The position numbers and the translations under genes are program-made. This document shows positions 9,074-15,705 of a DNA stretch of 64,000 bases, piece after piece. Source of the stretch: Lachnospiraceae bacterium (GTDB lineage Bacteria; Bacillota; Clostridia; Lachnospirales; Lachnospiraceae). Position 1 is the first letter of the stretch, and each line of letters opens with the position of its first letter. Under the pieces are notes generated by a model. The model was given only the letters and a program-made list of their open reading frames with translations, was not told the origin of the DNA and did not search any database. The stretch spans positions 1-64,000 of the forward strand of contig JAFSIS010000003.1 in the NCBI GenBank assembly GCA_017439665.1. Direction: 5' to 3'.

Positions 9074-9262
9074 AAGCATATTTTCTCAAGTTGAATCTAA
9101 GAGATGTAAGTCTCTCTAATCCAATCAACAATTCTCTGGCAGGAATCTTCCTGCTCCTATCAGAAAATTCGTGCTTTTACCATACCAGAACAAGCGGGAG
9201 TTTTCTGTATAGTAGAAAATCTATAGAGAAAATCTCCTGAATCAAAAGAAAAGGAGGTTTTC
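9074..9262 (+). promoter_or_regulatory. Structured 5' leader RNA, copy A (candidate translational switch)
   Basis: Elements in order: outer helix GTTGA (9090-9094)/TCAAC (9125-9129) around AGAGAT/GTCTCT; hairpin GCAGGA/TCCTGC (9139-9154); arm L1 CAGAAAATTC (from 9161) with arm R1 GGGAGTTTTCTG (9196-9207); arm L2 GAAAATCTCCT (9228-9238) with arm R2 AGGAGGTTTTC (9252-9262). R2 contains the Shine-Dalgarno and abuts the ATG. R1 can instead pair with L2, which would free the Shine-Dalgarno. A homologous leader lies at 45713-45885 before the second gene of this family, with helix-preserving changes. No ligand is known to me. Confidence 0.7.
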
Positions 9263-10087
9263 ATGAGCAAAAAACTGAATAATCAGTACCATCCCCCTGT
9301 CTGTGCCAGTCTGCACATTATTTTGGAGGAGGATGAGAAGTCTCTTCATTTTGAAGAGGAGCATCAGCTGGGAACTGGATTCAAGTCCATCGACTGTCTG
9401 ATCATCAAAAAGGAGCCAAAAGTGAAGATCCGAAAGAGGATCGGTCAGATCTTTCTGGGATATAACCTGATCGAGATCAAAGGCTACGGGGATACCCTCA
9501 GCATTGATGACTACTACAAGGCTTTAGGCTACTGCTTCTTTTACAAGGCAGATACAGGCAAAGCGGACAGTATTAAGATTCAGGATCTTACCCTGACCTT
9601 TATCTGTCCTGCCTTGCCAAGGAAGCTGCTGGCTCATTTAAAGAAGGTTTGGAAGATTGAATGTGTGGAGAAGTGGAAGGGAATCTACTATCTGGAAGGC
9701 TTCGTTCTTCCTATGCAGCTGATTGTGGCATCCCGGCTTGATGGGGAGGAGAACCTGTGGCTGAGAAGTATATTGATGCCAATAGATAGTGCAGAAGCCG
9801 AAGAATTAACAGAAATTTATAAGGGTAGTAAGGACAACAATTATTACAACAGAGCCTATGGGTTTATTTTTGGAAAAAGTAAGAAGCTAAAGGAGGAAGC
9901 AAAGATGAGAGAAGCGATTCACATTATCTATTCGGAGGAATTTGAAGAGTTGGAGAAAAAACTGTCAACTGAAACAGCAGTAAAAATGTTGAGAGATGAC
10001 CTCCCTCTTAAAAAAATTAAAGAATATACAGGACTAAGTATAAAAGAAATAAAAAAACTACAGGAAGAATTAATGCAGTCTGTATAG
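9263..10087 (+). CDS. PD-(D/E)XK nuclease-like protein, copy 1
   Basis: This 274-residue protein has the core signature of the PD-(D/E)XK nuclease fold: Asp44 in KSIDCLII, then Glu71-x-Lys73 in LIEIKGYGD, with an acidic N-terminal helix (EEEHQLG). The C-terminal tail (LKKIKEYTGLSIKEIKKLQ) resembles the helical tail seen on Rpn-type recombination-promoting nucleases and similar proteins. Such genes are often multi-copy and annotated inconsistently. A paralogue with the same residue numbering is at 45886, and both have the same promoter and leader. DNA cleavage is plausible but not shown. No terminal inverted repeats suggesting an insertion sequence were seen. Confidence 0.75.
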   Translation: MSKKLNNQYHPPVCASLHIILEEDEKSLHFEEEHQLGTGFKSIDCLIIKKEPKVKIRKRIGQIFLGYNLIEIKGYGDTLSIDDYYKALGYCFFYKADTGKADSIKIQDLTLTFICPALPRKLLAHLKKVWKIECVEKWKGIYYLEGFVLPMQLIVASRLDGEENLWLRSILMPIDSAEAEELTEIYKGSKDNNYYNRAYGFIFGKSKKLKEEAKMREAIHIIYSEEFEELEKKLSTETAVKMLRDDLPLKKIKEYTGLSIKEIKKLQEELMQSV

Positions 10088-10121
10088 TATACAAATAAAA
10101 AAGGACGATTATCTTAGAACT

Positions 10122-11141
10122 ATGGAGAAGTTTAAGCAGTGTGATTTAATCAATACCACCTATGATTATATTAATTGTTATGGGGGAGATGATCATGGAT
10201 TTTACGGTATGAACTTCCATGGTGATTTAAATGATAATAATTCGGAATATAAACATTTTGATATGTCTTTTGGAATAATTAATTTCCCTATGCCGATAGA
10301 AAAAATCAATAAATATCAGGAAGGTATCCTTGAGAATATTACAGTTGAGGGTAACAAAGAGCAGGGATTCCATATACATATGGAGATAAAAAACTGTGAA
10401 GAGAGGCTTGTTTTAGAGTTTTCCTGTAAAAGTTGCTCCATCCACTTTCTGCGGTATAGGGGGATTGATTATACCAATGTATTCGGTAGTGACAGGTATA
10501 ATGAGGAGGTTAAAAAATACTTCTACTTAGAGGATGCGCAGTATTTTGAAAATGAATGTGAGATAGAAATTGAAGATGGTATTTTGCTTCTTCAGAAAAA
10601 TTATCTGCACAAAGATGGAATAAGACGTCTTTCTCTATCACGATACTATATTCAAAGGAAGGGAGAAATTGTATATAGCTATCTTTCTATTGACGGACAT
10701 CATATTCCACACAAAAAATTAATTCATCATAAAAACGGACACAGATATTATCCGCACCATATAGACCTGTATGGTATCAGCTACATTGATGTAGATACAC
10801 TTGAAGTATTTAATTATGTTCCCAGAGGATACGACAACGATTATGGTGTTTCTTGTGGAGAGTCATTTATTATTACTGGTATTCACTATGATAGGAATAC
10901 CAATTTAGTGGCATATGAGGGATGCTATTGGGGAGGACCTATGGATGTCATGGTAGGCGAACTGACGAATCCGTTGGATTTCAATCCTGAGTTGATCAGC
11001 ATACATGAGCTCGTGGATCCTGAATATGATGAAGTAGACGATATAGACTTTTATCAATGGAATGAAGATTCATTGAGTGTAAAGCTTGACCAGCAGGAAG
11101 TCAGGAATATTGAACTACAAAGGCTGCGATATTGTGTGTGA
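10122..11141 (+). CDS. Unrecognised 339-residue protein in AT-rich DNA
   Basis: Family not recognised. The protein is acidic and aromatic-rich (many Tyr, Asp, Asn, His), with no signal peptide or membrane helix and a predicted mostly-beta character. Notable segments are HHIPHKKLIHHKNGHRYYPHHID and YDNDYGVSCGESFIITGIHYD. Codon use is clearly more AT-rich than in flanking core genes, which suggests acquired DNA. It begins 34 bp after the nuclease-like gene, and the ribosome site is weak (AAGGA lies about 16 bases from the ATG). It could be a partner or immunity-type protein of its neighbour; this is only suggested by position. Confidence 0.65.
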   Translation: MEKFKQCDLINTTYDYINCYGGDDHGFYGMNFHGDLNDNNSEYKHFDMSFGIINFPMPIEKINKYQEGILENITVEGNKEQGFHIHMEIKNCEERLVLEFSCKSCSIHFLRYRGIDYTNVFGSDRYNEEVKKYFYLEDAQYFENECEIEIEDGILLLQKNYLHKDGIRRLSLSRYYIQRKGEIVYSYLSIDGHHIPHKKLIHHKNGHRYYPHHIDLYGISYIDVDTLEVFNYVPRGYDNDYGVSCGESFIITGIHYDRNTNLVAYEGCYWGGPMDVMVGELTNPLDFNPELISIHELVDPEYDEVDDIDFYQWNEDSLSVKLDQQEVRNIELQRLRYCV

Positions 11142-11150
11142 GAAGAATAC

Positions 11151-11179
11151 TTTACATCCCAGGCACTAATGTGTATAAT
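11151..11179 (+). promoter_or_regulatory. Sigma-A promoter of the glmS ribozyme transcript
   Basis: TTTACA (11151-11156), a 17-bp spacer and a perfect TATAAT (11174-11179). The predicted start near 11186 is about 57 nt before the ribozyme cleavage site. Confidence 0.8.
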
Positions 11180-11242
11180 GTTCCGGTGCACCTTGATAAG
11201 TAAATATGGCAAACAATAAATCGTTATCATTTTCCTCATCCA

Positions 11243-11390
11243 GCGCCAGAGCCTTTATTTTTTTCAAAGGACGACGAGGTGGAGGGTTAATCGAAAATTC
11301 GGCGGATGCCCTTCCGTACGGCTTCGGTGCGAGATATATCGGCAAATATGCGGGTAACTGCAAAACAAATACGATATAACGAAGTGAGGA
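11243..11390 (+). promoter_or_regulatory. glmS ribozyme (glucosamine-6-phosphate-activated self-cleaving riboswitch)
   Basis: The conserved core is plain: GCGCC at the 5' end (cleavage expected between A11242 and G11243), then GACGAGGTGGAGGGTT followed by AATCGA, and TTCGGCGGATGCCC, then the P3/P4 accessory stem region. In known members, glucosamine-6-phosphate acts as the cleavage cofactor and cutting destabilises the glmS mRNA, giving feedback on amino-sugar synthesis. After it, GTTGCAAAATTCTT (11393-11406) can pair with AAGAATTATGCAAC (11442-11455), a 14-bp hairpin with one mismatch in the cleaved downstream mRNA. Confidence 0.95.
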
Positions 11391-11516
11391 GTGTTGCAAA
11401 ATTCTTTTTAGCATACAAGAGGATAAACAGTAAGCCCTTTCAAGAATTATGCAACAACCCCAGAAAATAGACTACGAACCATTAAAGACAAAAATAGATT
11501 GATGAGGAAAAGAGAT

Positions 11517-13364
11517 ATGTGTGGAATTATAGGATATACAGGAAAAAAGGATGCTCTCGATTTTTTATTGGATTCTATGGAGCTGTTGGAATACAGGGGC
11601 TATGACAGTGCAGGTATTGCCCTGACGGAAGAGAGAAGTGCTGATAACAGCTCTCAGGAAACCAAAGGGGTTCCCAGAATCATGAAATGCACAGGGAGAG
11701 TCAGTGAGCTTAGGAAACTCTGCCACGAGGAAAAGCTTTCCGGAAGCTGTGGAATAGGCCATACCCGATGGTCCACCCATGGAAAAGTAACCGTAGAAAA
11801 TGCCCATCCCCACCGCTTTGGAAGAGTGACTCTTGTGCACAATGGAATTATTGAAAATGCACCGGCATTGATTGAAAAATACGATTTGGAAGGAAGGCTT
11901 GTTTCAGAGACTGACAGCGAGGTTGCTGCAGCAGTATTGGATCATTTTTACCGAAAAGACCCGTTGGAGGCTATCCGGAAGATGACACTGAAGTTAAAGG
12001 GTACCTTTGGCTTTGCCATTCTGTTCGAGGATATTCCCGGAAAAATTTTTTCTGTTCGAAACGTCAGCCCTATTGTAGTGGCGGGTACTGAAGAGGCCAA
12101 GATCCTGTCTTCGGATGTGGCTGCCATTGTTCCCTTTACCAATCGTTATTTTGTCATCCCTGAGCTATCTGTTGCTGTTTTGTCTAAAGAGGATATTGAA
12201 TTGTACGATATGGCAGGAGAGGCAGTAGAAATTGACTGGCTGACGGTAGATTGGGATATTCACCACAGTGACAAGGGCGGCTATCCCTTTTATATGGAAA
12301 AAGAGATCATGGAGCAGCCAAGGGTGATCGGTGAAACCATCAATGCTTATGTTAAAGAGGGAAAACCGGATTTTGGTAAAGAAGGAATTCAGGATGAGAT
12401 TCTGGCAGACTGTAAGCGGATATGCATTATTGCCTGTGGAACAGCACTGCATGCAGGGCTGGTGGCAAAAAGTCTGATCCAGGCTATGATCGGCATCCAT
12501 GTAGATGTGGTTATGGCTTCTGAATTTATGTATAATGATCCGGTGGTGGATAAGGAGACGCTTGTCCTTGCCATTTCTCAGTCCGGAGAGACCATCGATA
12601 CTCTGGAGGCACTTAAGTTTGCAAGAAGCTGTGGCTCACCTACCATTGCCATCGTCAATGTAAAGGGTTCCTCCATTGCCATGGCAGCCGAGCATGTGAT
12701 CTATACTCTGGCAGGAATGGAGATCGCAGTGGCCAGTACCAAAGCCTATACCACCCAGTTGGCAGTTTTATATCTTTTGACTGCCCGTATGGCTCTGGCC
12801 AGAAAACTGTGGCCGCAAGAGAAGCTGGGAGAGTACATGAAGGAATTGCTTCGTGTACCGGAAGTGATCGAAGGGATTCTGGCACGAAAAGAGGAGATTC
12901 ATCATCTTGCTGATACCATGTTAAATGCCAGGGACGTATTTATGATCGGACGAGGATTGGATTATTCCATTCTTTTGGAAGGATCGCTTAAGCTGAAGGA
13001 GGTTTCCTATATTCACTCCGAGGCCTATGCTTCGGGAGAGTTGAAACATGGAACCATTGCTCTGATCACAGAGGAAACACCGGTGATCGCAGTGGTGACT
13101 CAGGATAAGTTAAAGGATAAGGAACTGTCCAATATCCGGGAAGTACAGGCCAGGGGAGCAAAGGTTATCCTTCTGATCAAAGAAGAAAAAGAAGAGCAGT
13201 GTGAGAATTACTGGAAGATCTTTTATCTGCCGGTTATGCAGGATGAATTTATGGTCATGCCCACATCAGTAGTGTTGCAGTTGATCGCCTATTATGTATC
13301 GGCGGACAAGGGACTGGATGTAGATAAGCCAAGAAATCTGGCTAAGGTAGTGACCGTAGAGTGA
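11517..13364 (+). CDS. glmS: Glutamine--fructose-6-phosphate aminotransferase
   Basis: This enzyme makes glucosamine-6-phosphate from fructose-6-phosphate and glutamine, the entry step to UDP-GlcNAc and peptidoglycan. The start is set at 11517, not the upstream TTG/ATG at 11499/11502, because mature GlmS must begin Met-Cys: MCGIIGYTG exposes the N-terminal Cys nucleophile, and GAGGA sits at the right distance. Domains: N-terminal glutamine amidotransferase (HTRWSTHG, NGIIEN), then two SIS sugar-isomerase domains (CGTALHAG, SQSGETIDT, STKAYTTQ) and the usual end DKPRNLAKVVTVE. It is controlled by the upstream ribozyme and ends at the terminator at 13429. Confidence 0.97.
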   Translation: MCGIIGYTGKKDALDFLLDSMELLEYRGYDSAGIALTEERSADNSSQETKGVPRIMKCTGRVSELRKLCHEEKLSGSCGIGHTRWSTHGKVTVENAHPHRFGRVTLVHNGIIENAPALIEKYDLEGRLVSETDSEVAAAVLDHFYRKDPLEAIRKMTLKLKGTFGFAILFEDIPGKIFSVRNVSPIVVAGTEEAKILSSDVAAIVPFTNRYFVIPELSVAVLSKEDIELYDMAGEAVEIDWLTVDWDIHHSDKGGYPFYMEKEIMEQPRVIGETINAYVKEGKPDFGKEGIQDEILADCKRICIIACGTALHAGLVAKSLIQAMIGIHVDVVMASEFMYNDPVVDKETLVLAISQSGETIDTLEALKFARSCGSPTIAIVNVKGSSIAMAAEHVIYTLAGMEIAVASTKAYTTQLAVLYLLTARMALARKLWPQEKLGEYMKELLRVPEVIEGILARKEEIHHLADTMLNARDVFMIGRGLDYSILLEGSLKLKEVSYIHSEAYASGELKHGTIALITEETPVIAVVTQDKLKDKELSNIREVQARGAKVILLIKEEKEEQCENYWKIFYLPVMQDEFMVMPTSVVLQLIAYYVSADKGLDVDKPRNLAKVVTVE

Positions 13365-13428
13365 TTCGGTTTTAAATATTTAAAATACGATGTGAAAATG
13401 ATAACGGTTTGGTGCATATATTTACGTT

Positions 13429-13478
13429 AATGGGACTGCCCCTCAGCCTAAAGCTGGGGTGACAGTCCCATTTCTTTT
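13429..13478 (+). terminator. glmS terminator, overlapping the end of the convergent flavoprotein gene
   Basis: AATGGGACTG (13429-13438) pairs with CAGTCCCATT (13463-13472), with an inner CCCC/CAGC arm, and TTCTTTT follows. The left half of the loop contains the stop codon of the minus-strand flavoprotein gene (13448), so the right arm is also coding on the other strand. Confidence 0.85.
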
Positions 13479-14614
13479 GCCAGATCTTCAATCTGAAGTA
13501 TATTTTCTTTTTTCAAAGCAGACATAATCGTGACAGTGGTATCTGCATAGGTCAGATTTTTGCTTTTTTCCAGCATGGAAGCCATAACCTTTGCAGCAGT
13601 AGGGGCCCAGCTGCCATTTTCGATAAAGGCTACCTTACGTTTCTGGAAATTCCGTTCAGTCAAATGTTCAATAAAGCTTTTCATAAAGGGAAAGACATCC
13701 CCATTATAAGTAGGAGTAGCCAGGATCAGTGTGCTGTACCGAAAGGCATCGGTTACTGCCAGAGAAATATCACAGCGGGACAGATCATATACCACAATGT
13801 TGTTTTCTCCCTGTACTCTTAGCTTTTCCACTAAAAGGTCAACGGCTTTTTTTGTATTTCCATAGATAGAAGTATAGGCAATCACCACACCTTCTTCCTC
13901 CGGTTCATAGGAGGACCAGGTATTATACAGTTTTAAACAGGTATCCAGACTTTTATCAATTACTGCACCATGGAGAGAGCAGATCTTTTGAATATCCAGC
14001 CCGGACAGCTTTTTTAAGAGACTCTGTACCTGTGGACCATATTTGGCAACGATCCCCATGTAGTAGCGACGGCCTCGGGGAATCCATTCCCTGATGTTGT
14101 TCGGATAACCAAAACAGCCGAAGCCATCAGCAGAAAACAGTACTTTGTCGAAGCTGTCATAGGTAACGATAACCTCCGGCCAGTGCACCATAGGGGCAGT
14201 ATAGAAGGTAAGGGTATGCTGCCCCAGGCTGAGAGTATCACCGTCGGCCACAACGATACGACGATCTGCATAATCGGTTCCGAAGAAGTTTTTGATCATA
14301 GTAAATGCTTTTTCGGAAGCAACGATCTTTGCCTCAGGATAGCTGCTCATAAAATAGCGGATATTTGCCGAATGATCCGGCTCCATATGCTGGATCACCA
14401 GATAATCCGGTGTTCGTCCATTAAGTACGACACCCATATTTTCATGCCACTGTTCCACAAAATCTGCCTCCACAGTGTCCATGACGGCGATCTTTTCATC
14501 TAAGATTACATAAGAATTATAGGTCATTCCGTCGGGGACAGGGTACTGGGATTCGAATAGATCGATTTTGGTGTCATTTACACCGATATATTTGATCGAT
14601 TCTGAAATATACAT
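13448..14614 (-). CDS. fprA: Flavodiiron protein (FprA-type A flavoprotein)
   Basis: This is a cytoplasmic reductase of O2 and/or NO, giving anaerobes protection from oxidative or nitrosative stress. The 388-residue protein has a metallo-beta-lactamase-like diiron domain with ligands visible as His76-x-Glu78-x-Asp80-His81 (HMEPDH), His144, Asp163 and His215. A C-terminal flavodoxin domain binds FMN through TSIYGNT at 248-254. There is no extra rubredoxin domain, so an electron donor must be separate. GGAGGA precedes the ATG. It has its own promoter (14703-14731) and a leader with a perfect inverted repeat. Confidence 0.95.
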   Translation of the reverse strand: MYISESIKYIGVNDTKIDLFESQYPVPDGMTYNSYVILDEKIAVMDTVEADFVEQWHENMGVVLNGRTPDYLVIQHMEPDHSANIRYFMSSYPEAKIVASEKAFTMIKNFFGTDYADRRIVVADGDTLSLGQHTLTFYTAPMVHWPEVIVTYDSFDKVLFSADGFGCFGYPNNIREWIPRGRRYYMGIVAKYGPQVQSLLKKLSGLDIQKICSLHGAVIDKSLDTCLKLYNTWSSYEPEEEGVVIAYTSIYGNTKKAVDLLVEKLRVQGENNIVVYDLSRCDISLAVTDAFRYSTLILATPTYNGDVFPFMKSFIEHLTERNFQKRKVAFIENGSWAPTAAKVMASMLEKSKNLTYADTTVTIMSALKKENILQIEDLAKEMGLSPQL

Positions 14615-14656
14615 AGATAAATCCTCCGTTTCTGATTATATTCGACAAGATCAAAC

Positions 14657-14691
14657 ATATCATTTCCCAGTAAAACAGTAGGAAATGATAT
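14657..14691. promoter_or_regulatory. Perfect 11-bp inverted repeat in the fprA leader
   Basis: ATATCATTTCC (14657-14667) and GGAAATGATAT (14681-14691) are exact reverse complements separated by 13 bp. They lie just downstream of the predicted fprA transcription start. It could be an operator for a dimeric repressor or an RNA hairpin; the sequence alone does not decide. Confidence 0.55.
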
Positions 14692-14702
14692 TAACAGGGC
14701 TT

Positions 14703-14731
14703 ATTATACTGGATGAAATTGGAATTGACAA
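14703..14731 (-). promoter_or_regulatory. Promoter of fprA
   Basis: On the minus strand TTGTCA, a 17-bp spacer and TATAAT. The start site would be near 14696, giving a leader of about 80 nt that opens with the 11-bp inverted repeat. Confidence 0.75.
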
Positions 14732-14820
14732 TATTTTATCATGTCTTTTTTGGGAAACAATCATGGAACAGACAAGCTCGAAAATCCTTGGGATTTCCTC
14801 GCTTGAAGGGCTCCACCCAA

Positions 14821-14865
14821 TAAAAAAGAGAAAGAGAGCAGCCTTGCAAGCAAGCTTGCGGCCGC
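14821..14865 (-). terminator. Second terminator between rpmB and fprA
   Basis: A GC-rich hairpin at 14838-14865 (GCAAGC/GCTTGC core with GCC/GGC extension) is followed on the minus strand by CTCTCTTTCTCTTTTTTA. The plus strand is also T-rich downstream. It insulates fprA from rpmB read-through. Confidence 0.6.
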
Positions 14866-14897
14866 TTTCTTTCCCCTTTTTTCTGTTCCAAGCTGCA

Positions 14898-14935
14898 AAC
14901 AAAATAGAAGAACCGCCGTATTTCTACGACGGTTC
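14898..14935 (-). terminator. rpmB terminator
   Basis: On the minus strand GAACCGTCGTA-GAAA-TACGGCGGTTC is an 11-bp stem with one G-U pair and a GAAA tetraloop (14910-14935). TTCTATTTTGTTT follows. Confidence 0.85.
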
Positions 14936-14948
14936 AGATAGATCAATC

Positions 14949-15134
14949 TTAAGCTCTTTCAACTTTACCAGACTTTAAGCAGCTGGTGCAAACGTGAAGC
15001 TTCTTTGCAGCTCCGTTTACCTTACATTTAATACTCTTAACGTTTGACTTCCAAATATGATTGGATCTTCTATGAGAATGGCTAACGTTATTACCGAAAT
15101 GTACGCCCTTACCACAAATATCGCATTTTGCCAT
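14949..15134 (-). CDS. rpmB: 50S ribosomal protein L28
   Basis: This 61-residue, Lys/Arg-rich large-subunit protein has the L28 signature CDICGKG...FGNNVSHSHRRS. Two CxxC pairs (CDIC at 4-7 and CTSC near residue 50) mark the zinc-binding form of L28. AGGAGG lies upstream of ATGGCAAAATGC. It is divergent from yloU, the arrangement found around this locus in many Firmicutes. It has its own promoter and is followed by one, possibly two, terminators. Confidence 0.97.
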   Translation of the reverse strand: MAKCDICGKGVHFGNNVSHSHRRSNHIWKSNVKSIKCKVNGAAKKLHVCTSCLKSGKVERA

Positions 15135-15183
15135 GTTGACACCTCCTAACCGTAAAATAATCCTTACGAATCACAACATTAAT

Positions 15184-15212
15184 ATAATAGCAGAAGAAAT
15201 ATACAATTGCAA
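15184..15212 (-). promoter_or_regulatory. Promoter of rpmB
   Basis: On the minus strand TTGCAA, a 17-bp spacer and TATTAT, about 50 bp before the rpmB ATG. Confidence 0.65.
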
Positions 15213-15262
15213 GCAGAAAATATAGAAAATATACAAAATCTTGTAAAACATATATTTTTTAG

Positions 15263-15291
15263 TTTATTTTTTTCGGTGAAACGAGTATAAT
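15263..15291 (+). promoter_or_regulatory. Promoter of the yloU-yloV pair
   Basis: A perfect TATAAT (15286-15291) sits 42 bp before the yloU start. The -35 region (TTTATT, 17 bp upstream) is poor. Confidence 0.5.
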
Positions 15292-15332
15292 AGGCATGTT
15301 ATATTAGTTTAAAATCATGAAGGAGGTACGAT

Positions 15333-15692
15333 ATGAAAGGATCTTCTATGAATACTCATATGGGTAAAATCACCATTGATAAGGAAGTAGTGAGCCGCTA
15401 TGCAGGCAGCGTTGCCGTAGAATGTTTTGGCATTGTCGGTATGGCTGGTATTAATGTGAAGGATGGATTGGTTAAGCTTCTTAAGATGGACAGTATTACC
15501 CGCGGCATCGTGGTTAAGATGGACAATAACAAGCTTGTTCTGGATTTTCATGTGATCGTAGCCTATGGAGTGAGCATTGTTGCGGTTTCTGACAATCTGA
15601 TTGAAAATGTAAAATATAAGGTGGAGGAATTCACCGGCATAGACGTTGGCAGGATCAATGTCTATGTAGAAGGCGTAAGAGCGATTGATTAA
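15333..15692 (+). CDS. Asp23/Gls24 family protein (YloU-like)
   Basis: This 119-residue protein belongs to the Asp23/Gls24 envelope-stress family (Bacillus YloU type). Typical features are the N-terminal GKITIDKEVVSRYAGSVAVECFGIVGMAG, the central beta region VVKMDNNKLVLDFHVIVAYG, and the end INVYVEGVRAID. It has no membrane helix. The biochemical role is not established. The start follows AAGGAGG. The next gene's ribosome site lies directly after its stop codon, so the two are expressed together, as they are widely in Firmicutes. Confidence 0.92.
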   Translation: MKGSSMNTHMGKITIDKEVVSRYAGSVAVECFGIVGMAGINVKDGLVKLLKMDSITRGIVVKMDNNKLVLDFHVIVAYGVSIVAVSDNLIENVKYKVEEFTGIDVGRINVYVEGVRAID

Positions 15693-15705
15693 GGAGGATA
15701 TTCAA

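Noticed and set aside
9263..10087. Complete insertion sequence around the nuclease-like genes
   Set aside because: No terminal inverted repeats or target duplications were found around either copy, only a shared upstream region and short motifs.
11166..11414. Minus-strand open frame of 82 codons
   Set aside because: It is antisense to the glmS ribozyme, whose conserved bases explain the open frame; no ribosome site precedes it.
14850..14866. HindIII/NotI-like sequence suggesting vector contamination
   Set aside because: The site is part of a hairpin terminator with natural pyrimidine-rich flanks and lies between intact chromosomal genes.
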